From Fodinibius sp036381435 (GTDB lineage: Bacteria > Bacteroidota > Rhodothermia > Balneolales > Balneolaceae): 64,000 bases of DNA. This document shows positions 41,965 to 49,572 of this stretch, one piece after another; position 1 is the stretch's first letter, and every line of letters starts with the position of its first letter. The stretch is from positions 1-64,000 of the forward strand of contig DASVCW010000029.1 in assembly GCA_036381435.1 (NCBI GenBank), in the 5' to 3' direction. The notes under the pieces were generated by a model. That model searched no databases. It saw only the letters and a program-made list of their open reading frames with translations, and had not been told where the DNA came from. The position numbers and the translations under genes were made by a program.

Positions 41965-43206
41965 TTATATAAACAATTTCATCAACAAACCAACAGCCAG
42001 CCAGAGGTATGAAAGCCAGGCCAGGTATTTTAGTATAATTTCCAGTCTTGTTTTATCACTTTTATGCTTGTGGCCTTCTCCGTGTTTTTGAGAACGAAAA
42101 TTTAGCCATACCAGTACGGCCGTAATTAATAAAAATACCAGATTAAGATAAAAGGTATAGTTTATTTTGAAATGATCCTGCATAGCAAAACTTTTACCTG
42201 TACCCGTGGGCAGGATACCTGCTAAGTCAAAGCCGTAATAGAGGATCAGGGCTGAGAGAACCAGCGAGAACAGCAGTGTTACAAGTATGTAGAGCGACAT
42301 TTTCCAGCCATAATATTTGGCATTGATTCTCAGCACGGGGAATACCACCAAATCGCTGAAAATAAAAGTCATCACCCCGGCAAAACTGACTCCGTTTTCA
42401 TACAAAACCGCGGCCAATGGTATGTTTCCCATTGAACCGATAAACGTAAAAAAGGCAACGATGGGTCCTATAAGCACATGTTCTAACAGTTGAAGAAAAG
42501 TATAGTTAGCATTTTGGCTTGTTCCGATAAAAAGTGTTTCAAAAAATGAGTTAGGTACAAATACTGCAACAATACCGGCTACCGTAAAACCAATGGAAAC
42601 ATCTTTCCATACCATGTTCCATTCCATCAGGTATTGTTTACCAACGCGGTTCCAGGCTTCAGGTTTTTTAAGTTTTTCTTTCCAGTCTGTTTGCTTCTCT
42701 TCTGTGGAACCTTGTTGTTCCTGGTCGAGTTTCTGTCTGGTTTTTTTAATGAGGTTTTCGGGATAGGTGGCCTTTACAAATACCCACATAAACAGGATGA
42801 GCAAAATGCCGCCGATATATTCGGCTGCCATAAACTGCCATCCCAGGAAGATGAAAATTACGATACCAAGCTCTATTACAAGATTTGTAGAAGCGAGCAA
42901 AAAAGCTAAAGAAGGAATAAAGCTCGCCCCTTTTTTGAAAAGTGAACGTGTAGTTGCGAGAGCGGCAAAACTGCATGAACTGGAAATAAAACCAAAAAAG
43001 GTGCCAAGTCCCATGCTTTTTGCATCCGTTTCACCCATCGACTTCCGCATTCGCTCCCGGGTTACAAAAACCTGAATCATACTGCTTACGAAGTACCCTA
43101 AGATAAATGCCCATAAAGCCATCCAGAAAAAGCCTAAGGAAGTAAGGGCGGCTTGGTGCCAGCTTTCAAGAAAGCCGGAAGGCTGTGTTTGCAGCAGGAG
43201 AAACAT
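41965..43206 (-). CDS. UPF0718/ArsP-type permease
   Basis: A 413-residue membrane protein with about ten helices and the DUF318-family pattern: a first half with FILGYFVSSMIQVFVTRERMRKSMG, the conserved SSSCSFAALATTRSLFKKGASFIPSLAFLLASTN, and a second half with FTFIGSMGNIPLAAVLYENGVSFAGVMTFIFSDL. Family members include ArsP exporters of trivalent organoarsenicals. The Cys in SSSCS is conserved in the family. It lies 109 bp upstream of the methyltransferase gene on the same strand. An organometal methylation/export pair is possible but unproven. Confidence 0.82.
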   Translation of the reverse strand: MFLLLQTQPSGFLESWHQAALTSLGFFWMALWAFILGYFVSSMIQVFVTRERMRKSMGETDAKSMGLGTFFGFISSSCSFAALATTRSLFKKGASFIPSLAFLLASTNLVIELGIVIFIFLGWQFMAAEYIGGILLILFMWVFVKATYPENLIKKTRQKLDQEQQGSTEEKQTDWKEKLKKPEAWNRVGKQYLMEWNMVWKDVSIGFTVAGIVAVFVPNSFFETLFIGTSQNANYTFLQLLEHVLIGPIVAFFTFIGSMGNIPLAAVLYENGVSFAGVMTFIFSDLVVFPVLRINAKYYGWKMSLYILVTLLFSLVLSALILYYGFDLAGILPTGTGKSFAMQDHFKINYTFYLNLVFLLITAVLVWLNFRSQKHGEGHKHKSDKTRLEIILKYLAWLSYLWLAVGLLMKLFI

Positions 43207-43230
43207 AAGAGCAAGCGGTTAGATAAATAG

Positions 43231-43501
43231 TTGCTAAAACTAACGCAATCAATGATTTCTCCGTTTCTGAACGCCGTTCTCGGCGTTTTGTTGATCGGCA
43301 TTTTTGCAATTGAACGATATCAGACCTTTGTTGGTAATGAAAAGTTCCTGAAATCAATGATTCCCCATCATTCCCATGGCCATTCATATATGTACGGAAG
43401 CTTCGATTACCGATCCTGAAATTGAAAAGCTCTGCGATGAAATTATAAAAGCTCAGAGGCAAGAGATCAGGCGGATGAAAGAGATTATGGGGAAATATTA
43501 A
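43231..43501 (+). pseudogene. DUF305 protein remnant (truncated and frameshifted)
   Basis: Frame 1 encodes one helix and VGNEKFLKSMIPHHS. Frame 2 continues MAIHICTEASITDPEIEKLC and DEIIKAQRQEIRRMKEIMGKY. Together they form the C-terminal part of a DUF305 (ferritin-like, copper-associated) protein. The frame changes at about 43376, where TTCCCATGG carries one C too many. No proper ATG start precedes it. The usual two or three N-terminal helices are missing because the gene abuts the permease gene start at 43206. Probably non-functional. Confidence 0.75.
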
Positions 43502-43887
43502 TTAAAACCAGTAGTGCCCAAAACTTTTTTAAAAAATAGAAAAATAGATTCATTTAAGCCTTTAAAGGCACTCTTTAGAGTTATGCCACATTCAGACCCC
43601 TTGCCATTTCCTAAATCATCTTGTTCATTTTCTTTGTTTGCCCAAAGTTGATCCTTCGGCAAGCTCAGGACAGGCTACCCAAAAGAAAGGGCACTTTTTC
43701 TAAGGTGTTTTTTGTCCCGAAGCTGTCGGGATTGACAAAATCTACAAAAACCGTCCCGAATGGTCGGGACTACACTGATGAAAAAGGTAGCAAAAACATT
43801 CTCATAAAATTATGATTTTCTCTTGTCTGTACGTACCATTTTTTCAACCTTTAGGACACTATCGGATTAAAACCTTTAAATGAGTTT
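43502..43887. repeat. 386-bp gene-free spacer with dispersed repeats
   Basis: It contains a CCTTCGGCAAGCTCAGGAC-type repeat (about 43651-43670) and two TCCCGA/TCGGGA hairpins (43715-43731 and 43754-43769). These could form terminators between the DUF305 remnant and the DUF2231 gene on the other strand. No gene is seen. Confidence 0.5.
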
Positions 43888-44982
43888 TTATTCATCTGTA
43901 AGCTGAACCAATTCCATCTGCTCAAGCAATACCGTTCCGTTTCCTTCAAGCTTAAGGCCTACCTGTCCCGCTTCGGGTGCATCGCCATGGCCGTGAACTA
44001 CCATCTGTTTATCAACATAGCCGCGAAAATGGGTCCCGCTGCCAACAACACGTACAAACAAGGGTTTTGAAACATCGGTTTGGCCTTCTGCAAACACTTC
44101 CGGTTGTCCTTCAATCATTCGTCCCTGTTGAACAGTGCCATCAGAGGAGACAGATACATAGTCATAATTAGCGCTGTCTTGTACATGATTGACGAGCGTA
44201 ATGGTTCCGTTAAAAGCTGACACGTCCAACCGATAATCTACCTGCACGTTTTGATAATTTTCGTGGGTGACAAAGAACCCGTTAAGATTATCACCTGATA
44301 ACCGAAGGGCATAAGAACCGGAATCAGTTTGAACAGCTTCAGCATTTAACTGTCCGGCACTGCCACTGATAAAATGAAAATTATTTTGCAGCGCCTGTAC
44401 AGCGCCGTTCTCTATTTCCCAGATCCAGTCGCCGTTTTCATTTACGTTAAAAGCAGTTGGAACTGTTTCATTTTGTGAAGATTCATCAAAATCTGTTTGT
44501 TCAGTATCTTCAACTTGAGCTGCCTGTACACCCACTCCGTGTTTAAATACCATTTTTGCTCCGTTATCGCCGGTTTGGAAGAGAAGAAACAGTCCGATAA
44601 ACGAGAGGGCAAAAAAACCGAGATGCAACTTCCGGTGATGCTTTGCCGGTACTTTCCAGGTAGCCAGAATACGGGCTAAAGCATAGATTCCATAAAACCA
44701 GACGGTCCACCAGGCCCAGTCGGCATGAGTGTTTAGTACCGTCTGTGCTTCTGCCGGCAAAAACACACTATTAGCAGCGGCTTTACCGGTGAAATAGACC
44801 CCAACGGCAGCAACTGCTCCAATTCCATAGAGGAATGCTGTTGCTTCTTCTGTCCACCATTTTTGTTCTTTGGGAAGGAAAAAAGAGATAAAATCAAACA
44901 GTATAGCAACTGCTAAAATAGCAAGGGGAAAGTGTACCAGCATCGGGTGAACACTCGGCGCCCATTCAGGTATTAGTTCCAT
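43888..44982 (-). CDS. DUF2231 membrane protein with C-terminal LamG-like domain
   Basis: A 364-residue protein with two parts. Residues 1-145 hold four helices with the DUF2231 pattern (VHPMLVHFPLAILAVAILFD, then TGKAAANSVF, LNTHADWAWWTVWFYGIYAL). The histidines after V-H-P and in N-T-H could bind haem or copper. From about 190 a single beta-sandwich resembling LamG/concanavalin follows (DWIWEIENGAVQALQ ... YDYVSVSSDGTVQQGR ... FRGYVDKQMVVHGHG). It probably faces the periplasm. It is the last gene of the minus-strand copper-efflux group. Its function is unknown. Confidence 0.72.
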   Translation of the reverse strand: MELIPEWAPSVHPMLVHFPLAILAVAILFDFISFFLPKEQKWWTEEATAFLYGIGAVAAVGVYFTGKAAANSVFLPAEAQTVLNTHADWAWWTVWFYGIYALARILATWKVPAKHHRKLHLGFFALSFIGLFLLFQTGDNGAKMVFKHGVGVQAAQVEDTEQTDFDESSQNETVPTAFNVNENGDWIWEIENGAVQALQNNFHFISGSAGQLNAEAVQTDSGSYALRLSGDNLNGFFVTHENYQNVQVDYRLDVSAFNGTITLVNHVQDSANYDYVSVSSDGTVQQGRMIEGQPEVFAEGQTDVSKPLFVRVVGSGTHFRGYVDKQMVVHGHGDAPEAGQVGLKLEGNGTVLLEQMELVQLTDE

Positions 44983-45077
44983 AATTTACTCCAACGTACT
45001 TTGTTTAGGGTTGAAAGCGGCAGGCCGGTATCACCGAGCCTGTCGCCGAAGTTTCAAACAAGGGCGGAGTAATCAAG

Positions 45078-45473
45078 TCAGCCCTCATTTTTATTCATTT
45101 TGTGATCGTCATTTTTGTTCTTTTGCATGTGATGCATATCCATATTGTGGTGCATGTTCATATCCATACTGTCTTGCTTCATATGCTTCATGCACATTTG
45201 CATACAGTTAGACATGTTGCCATCCATCATTCCGTGCATGCCGGACATCATGGTACTGTCGCCATGCATATTTTGCATCATCATACGCATCATCATCTGA
45301 CGCATCTGAGGATTGTTCATCATCTTTTCCATCATAGCTTGCATGGTAGAATCCGACATCATTTCCATTTGATGATAGATATCTTCTGTCTGATTATTCT
45401 GTTGCTGAGCCTGAACCGGCTGAGCAAAAAACAGGGCCGTTACAAGTGCGCTTAGTGTGAGTAGTCGTTTCAT
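45078..45473 (-). CDS. Methionine/histidine-rich secreted protein (copper-binding candidate)
   Basis: This 131-residue protein has a signal peptide (1-22, ending VQAQ). Met makes up about a quarter of the mature part, in clusters MMEKMM, MRQMMMRMMMQNM, MMSGMHGMMDGNM and MDMNMHHNMDMHHM, with many His. Such M-x2-M and H-H arrays bind Cu(I)/Ag(I), as in CopK, CusF-like or CopC-type proteins, though no named domain fits. It lies 43 bp downstream of the DUF3347 gene and behind CusBCA. It probably buffers periplasmic copper and feeds the efflux system. Function is inferred from composition and context. Confidence 0.7.
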   Translation of the reverse strand: MKRLLTLSALVTALFFAQPVQAQQQNNQTEDIYHQMEMMSDSTMQAMMEKMMNNPQMRQMMMRMMMQNMHGDSTMMSGMHGMMDGNMSNCMQMCMKHMKQDSMDMNMHHNMDMHHMQKNKNDDHKMNKNEG

Positions 45474-45516
45474 AATGAATCACCTTTTTGGTTTTAAGTT
45501 ATAGTTGTAATCACTC

Positions 45517-46038
45517 TTAATTATTGGGATTTATTTCTTTCCTGGTTTCTCCGCATCCCGGCATCATCTGTCCCAGATAAGGGTTAACAATTTTTTCCTG
45601 ATCACTAATCCAATGAGCACCACCGTTAGCTGCCATTGGGCAGTATTGAATGTAAAGGGTCTTGCCTTCATAGCCTTGATTCTTCAATGCTTTGGCCAGC
45701 AGGGCTGAGATATCTTTAAATGCCGATCTTAGTTCACCGATATCATCAGTTTGTACGCCTTTATTAACAGTTTTAATCATTGCAGAATGATGCTGTAGAT
45801 GCTTTTGTGCATGTTCTTCGTGATTTTTCATTTCGCTGTTTTCCATAGCTTCTTCTCTGAATTCAATCAGAGAAGACTTGGCATTATCAAAATTATCGTC
45901 AGCCAGTGCATTTTTAACATTCATATAATGGCTGACTAATTTTGAAAGATGTTCCCGATGTTGATGTTCCTGGGCCCATCCGGTTACAGCCGAAATCGAA
46001 AACAATGTTATTAGTAAAAGTGATTTGAGAAGTGTCAT
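45517..46038 (-). CDS. Stand-alone DUF3347 periplasmic protein
   Basis: A 173-residue exported protein (signal peptide 1-22, ending GWAQ). The helical middle (about 27-110) is followed by LYIQYCPMAANGGAHWISDQ and NPYLGQMMPGCGE. These Cys/Met motifs define the DUF3347 family. The same block forms the C-terminus of the next gene upstream, the CusB-type adaptor. Two Cys plus Met residues suggest Cu(I) binding. It is probably a copper chaperone that presents metal to CusB, like CusF in proteobacteria. Confidence 0.8.
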   Translation of the reverse strand: MTLLKSLLLITLFSISAVTGWAQEHQHREHLSKLVSHYMNVKNALADDNFDNAKSSLIEFREEAMENSEMKNHEEHAQKHLQHHSAMIKTVNKGVQTDDIGELRSAFKDISALLAKALKNQGYEGKTLYIQYCPMAANGGAHWISDQEKIVNPYLGQMMPGCGETRKEINPNN

Positions 46039-46064
46039 AATTGATCTTTTTGTTTGGTTAATGG

Positions 46065-47918
46065 CTAAAGTTCTTTAGTAATTTCCCCGCATCCCGGCAT
46101 TTCTTGTCCCAGATAAGGGTTTATGATTTTTTCCTGTCCACTGACCCAATAAGCACCTTCTCCATCAAGAGCCATAGGGCAAAACTGTACGTATAGAGAA
46201 CGCTCAACTCCAAAAGTAGTCAGCGTTTCAGCCAGTGCCCCGGAAAGAAGGGCAAACTGTTTACGGAATTCCTCAAGGCCTTCTGCCTGTTCTACAGCCT
46301 CAATATGTTTTTTCAGGGCGCTTAAGTGGGTCATCCAGACTTCCATTTGTTGATTGTCTTTAATCAAACTCATATCAACAGCAGATAATGCTTCTTTCAT
46401 GGCATTTACACCGGATGAAGCCGTTTGTAAATCATCCTGAGTCAGCGCATTTTTTACTTTTAAATAGGCATCGACCAGTTGATCAAGCTGCTTTATGAAA
46501 GCATCAGGAACTTCTTTTTTGTCAATACTTGCATTCCCTGATTCAGAAACTTTTTGAGATGACTGTCCCATCTTCATTTTTGGGCTGCTGTTCTCCATAT
46601 CGCCCATGTTCATCCCGGGCATGCCGGGCATTCTCGGAGCACCGCCGCTTCCGGGATCGCGGTTCATCATACTCAATTTACCGGCCAACTGGGCGGCAGC
46701 GTCTATCATAAAGTTACCCTGAACAACTACAGATTCACCTTCTTTAAGGCCTTCTATCACTACATAATTGTCACCTACTCTGGGCCCTAAAACAACCTCG
46801 CGGGCCGCAAACATAGGTTGAGCAGCACCGGGAACTTTTACATAGACAATGGATCGTTTGCCCGTCCACATCACAGCACTCCGCGGTATCTGGAGTGTGG
46901 GTTGACCTTCATAAAGTGCAGCTGAAACAATCCCCTTCGCCAGCATATTCGGCTTCAGCAATCCATCCTCATTGGCAACTTCTGTACGCACTGTTATCGT
47001 TCTATGTTTTTCACCAACAATGGGATCGATATAAGTTACCTCTGCTTCAAATGTCTGCCCGGGATAGGCCGTAACCGTAAAATTAACTTTATCGCCCGTA
47101 TCCATCCCCATAATATCGTTTTCATAGGCTTGAAAAAGCACCCAAACGCTTGACAAATCTGCCATTTTAAGCAAGGGTTGGCCGGGTGTGATATAATCGC
47201 CTGTTGCAATATTCAAATCTAAAACATAACCGCTTTGGTTGGCACGAATGATAAAGTTGGTTTGGGGTTCACCCGCCTGGATGATAGCATCAATCTGCTG
47301 TTCAGACAGTTCCCAATTTTCAAGCTTTTGACGTGCAGAGCGATATAAAACAGGATTTGATTCCCGTCTGCGATAGGCCTCAAGCAGCTCTTTTTGAGCC
47401 GTAATTAATTCCGGAGCATATACTGAAGCCAGCTTGTCGCCTTTTTCTATATAAGCGCCTGTAAAATTCACATACAGCTCTTCAATGCGCCCCGGAAAGT
47501 AAGCCGGTATTACACTGATTTTTCGTTCATCCACCGCAACTTTACCGGGCATACGAATCCGATTGACTGCTTCTGCGCTGACAACCTGGGCTGTAGCAAC
47601 ATCAGCCAGTTTCATAGCAACGGGGGTCATTGTCAGTGCTTGCGGATTCTCCGGCTGTCCCGATTCCGAACTTTCGACAGGTATTAATTCCATCCCGCAG
47701 ATCGGGCAGTTGCCGGGCTCACTTTTGCGTATCTGAGGGTGCATACTACATGTATAGACAATATTTCCCTCTTCATCGGTGTGAGTCTCGGCTATATGCC
47801 GCTCCATATTGACAGTTTCAGCAGAAGATCCGCCGAAAAACAACCATCCCAGCAGGAGGCCGGTTAACAGCAATCCACTTATTTTGGCTATTTGTTTGAA
47901 GTTGATTTGTGTTTTCAT
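46065..47918 (-). CDS. cusB: CusB-type RND efflux adaptor with metal-binding N-terminus and DUF3347 C-terminus
   Basis: A 617-residue periplasmic adaptor. One anchor helix (about 10-29) is followed by a heavy-metal-binding domain (YTCSMHPQIRKSEPGNCPIC, about 54-73) and the barrel-sandwich/hairpin region (about 105-260). A beta-barrel (about 260-350) and membrane-proximal region follow to about 410. A Met/Gly linker (RMPGMPGMNMGDMENSSPKM) leads into a fused DUF3347 domain (about 480-617, LYVQFCPMALDGEG ... YLGQEMPGCGE). Multiple Cu(I) sites along one chain suggest staged metal transfer to CusA. It lies between cusC and the stand-alone DUF3347 gene. Confidence 0.9.
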   Translation of the reverse strand: MKTQINFKQIAKISGLLLTGLLLGWLFFGGSSAETVNMERHIAETHTDEEGNIVYTCSMHPQIRKSEPGNCPICGMELIPVESSESGQPENPQALTMTPVAMKLADVATAQVVSAEAVNRIRMPGKVAVDERKISVIPAYFPGRIEELYVNFTGAYIEKGDKLASVYAPELITAQKELLEAYRRRESNPVLYRSARQKLENWELSEQQIDAIIQAGEPQTNFIIRANQSGYVLDLNIATGDYITPGQPLLKMADLSSVWVLFQAYENDIMGMDTGDKVNFTVTAYPGQTFEAEVTYIDPIVGEKHRTITVRTEVANEDGLLKPNMLAKGIVSAALYEGQPTLQIPRSAVMWTGKRSIVYVKVPGAAQPMFAAREVVLGPRVGDNYVVIEGLKEGESVVVQGNFMIDAAAQLAGKLSMMNRDPGSGGAPRMPGMPGMNMGDMENSSPKMKMGQSSQKVSESGNASIDKKEVPDAFIKQLDQLVDAYLKVKNALTQDDLQTASSGVNAMKEALSAVDMSLIKDNQQMEVWMTHLSALKKHIEAVEQAEGLEEFRKQFALLSGALAETLTTFGVERSLYVQFCPMALDGEGAYWVSGQEKIINPYLGQEMPGCGEITKEL

Positions 47919-47966
47919 GATTAAAGTGTCATTGGTTGGGACGTAGCATGCTACGTCCTTATATGA

Positions 47967-49334
47967 TTATTTGCTTATTTCAGATGGTTCTATATTATAC
48001 TTACCGTACAGATACTCGATTCGTGCCTTCGCGATATACATATTTCCGAGGGCCCTCTGCTTGGCGAGCCGGTATTGCAGTATTCGCCGCTGGAGCCGGA
48101 GAATCTCTTCAAAATCAGTTTCGCCGGTGGCATATTCCTGTTGCAGCACGTCCAATGCCTGACGGCTTCGCTGAATTTGTGTTTCAGAATAAAGTTTATA
48201 ATTGCGGTTAGCTGTGTGATAGTCCCGCAATGCGCTTTCAACTTCTGTAACAAGATTATCCTGTGTAGCAAACTGCTGATACTGAATAACATTCTTTTGA
48301 AGCACGGCTTGCCGTTTTTTAGCTTTATACTTTTCCCTGAAAAGCGGAATTTGAATGGTTATGTTAGCTACAAAGGCATTTTTACCATTATTTGGTAGTG
48401 CCATAGGACGTTCTTCTATGAACATATAACCCGCCCCGATTCCAAAGCTTGGATAGCCCGAAAGCCGGGCGGCGGTGATGGATTCTTCTGCTGACTGCTC
48501 CTTGAAATACAGCCGGTTCAGCCTGGGATTATTTTTTAGCACCAGTTGCATGATCCGTTCTTTGGTAAGGGAAAGCTCAACCGGTTTAAGGGATGATGGA
48601 ATTCCAAGTGTGATATCGGTATCAACGGTATTTAACAGCTCATTGAATTCCCGTATAAGCACGTGTTTGTCATCAATCAACTGCTGTTTTTGAACCCGCA
48701 AATCTTCAAGCTCGATTTGCGCCTGCAGCACATCAGCCTGATTGCCCGTGCCGGTTTGGTATTTTTGCAGAGTGATATCTAACAAAGTCTCCATAACGTC
48801 AATGTTTTCCTCTGATATTGAGATCTGTTGATTGATAATATAAATAGAATACCATTTCTCCTTCACCCGGTAAAAAAGCCGGTTGCGTTGATCCTGAAAC
48901 TCCGCAAACTGAGCTTTTGCATCTAAAACGGCGGCATCTGAGCGTGCGTCTAAAGTGCCAAACCAGGGGAACATTTGCATAACAGATATTCGTGCAGTTT
49001 GGGGACCTAATCTCGTTTCAATAGGAGAAATAAAATATCCGAACATTACTTCGGGATCGGGTAGTGTCCCAACCTGCGGCGCTTCCTGAAGGGCAGCTAA
49101 ATAACGATAGAAATCAGCCTGCAACGCCGGGTTATTTTCTGCGGCTGTTTTTAAGTACTGCTGTAACTGTTGAGTGGAATCGGGTTGTTGAGCAGGGGCT
49201 GTAAGAGGAAGAATGATTAGCGCTAGTAGAATTAGAATTGTTCTTAACTCTTTGGACCCATCCCAACCCCTCCCTACGACAGAAAAGCACTGTCGCAAGG
49301 AGGGGCTCTTTTTATTGCTCTTTCCACATTCCAT
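47967..49334 (-). CDS. cusC: CusC-type outer-membrane efflux channel (TolC family)
   Basis: A TolC-family channel of about 455 residues from the chosen ATG (MECGKSNKK). The open frame runs on to 49565, but those residues come from repeat sequence. The signal-like stretch is TILILLALIILPLTAPAQQ. The family helices follow: NPALQADFYRYLAALQEAP, TGTGNQADVLQAQIELEDL and TGETDFEEILRLQRRILQYRL. It forms the outer-membrane exit of the Cus system. The region between the signal and the upstream gene holds two long hairpin repeats (49258-49403), so the natural start may be displaced; no start codon lies close to the signal peptide. Confidence 0.82.
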   Translation of the reverse strand: MECGKSNKKSPSLRQCFSVVGRGWDGSKELRTILILLALIILPLTAPAQQPDSTQQLQQYLKTAAENNPALQADFYRYLAALQEAPQVGTLPDPEVMFGYFISPIETRLGPQTARISVMQMFPWFGTLDARSDAAVLDAKAQFAEFQDQRNRLFYRVKEKWYSIYIINQQISISEENIDVMETLLDITLQKYQTGTGNQADVLQAQIELEDLRVQKQQLIDDKHVLIREFNELLNTVDTDITLGIPSSLKPVELSLTKERIMQLVLKNNPRLNRLYFKEQSAEESITAARLSGYPSFGIGAGYMFIEERPMALPNNGKNAFVANITIQIPLFREKYKAKKRQAVLQKNVIQYQQFATQDNLVTEVESALRDYHTANRNYKLYSETQIQRSRQALDVLQQEYATGETDFEEILRLQRRILQYRLAKQRALGNMYIAKARIEYLYGKYNIEPSEISK

Positions 49335-49405
49335 CGATTGATTTTTGAAAATGAAGAAGCTCCCCTCCTTGTTCCGATGTTTTTTATCGGGATAGGGAGG
49401 GGCCG
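49258..49405. repeat. Two ~45-bp hairpin repeats overlapping the cusC 5' end
   Basis: ACCCCTCCCTACGACAG ... CTGTCGCAAGGAGGGG (49258-49304) and CCCCTCCTTGTTCCGATG ... CGGGATAGGGAGGGG (49362-49402) are two related hairpins about 60 bp apart. They belong to the CCCCTCC/GGAGGGG family of dispersed palindromes. The first is translated as part of the CusC N-terminus. Confidence 0.6.
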
Positions 49406-49572
49406 GGGGTGGGTCAGAAAGCAGGGAATTCTGATGGACTTTCCCCACGCTACTGATGAGAGATACTACTCGCTCAAAAATATGCAGGAAGCAGCGGAAG
49501 TTCGGGAGTACAACTCCCTCACAACTTTTGGTGGAGGATTGGTTCTGAACTGTTAAATCTTTCATATTGTTT

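Noticed and set aside
43621..43815. Plus-strand frame of 64 residues (LRQAQDRLPK...)
   Set aside because: It is built from dispersed CTTCGGCAAGCTCAGGAC and TCCCGA repeats. No start context or homology is apparent.
45102..45455. Plus-strand open frame encoding a very His-rich 117-residue protein
   Set aside because: It is the antisense shadow of the Met-rich protein (CAT codons opposite ATG). The minus-strand gene has a signal peptide and operon context.
49338..49556. Plus-strand frame of 72 residues upstream of cusC
   Set aside because: It lies within the hairpin repeats and gives no plausible protein.
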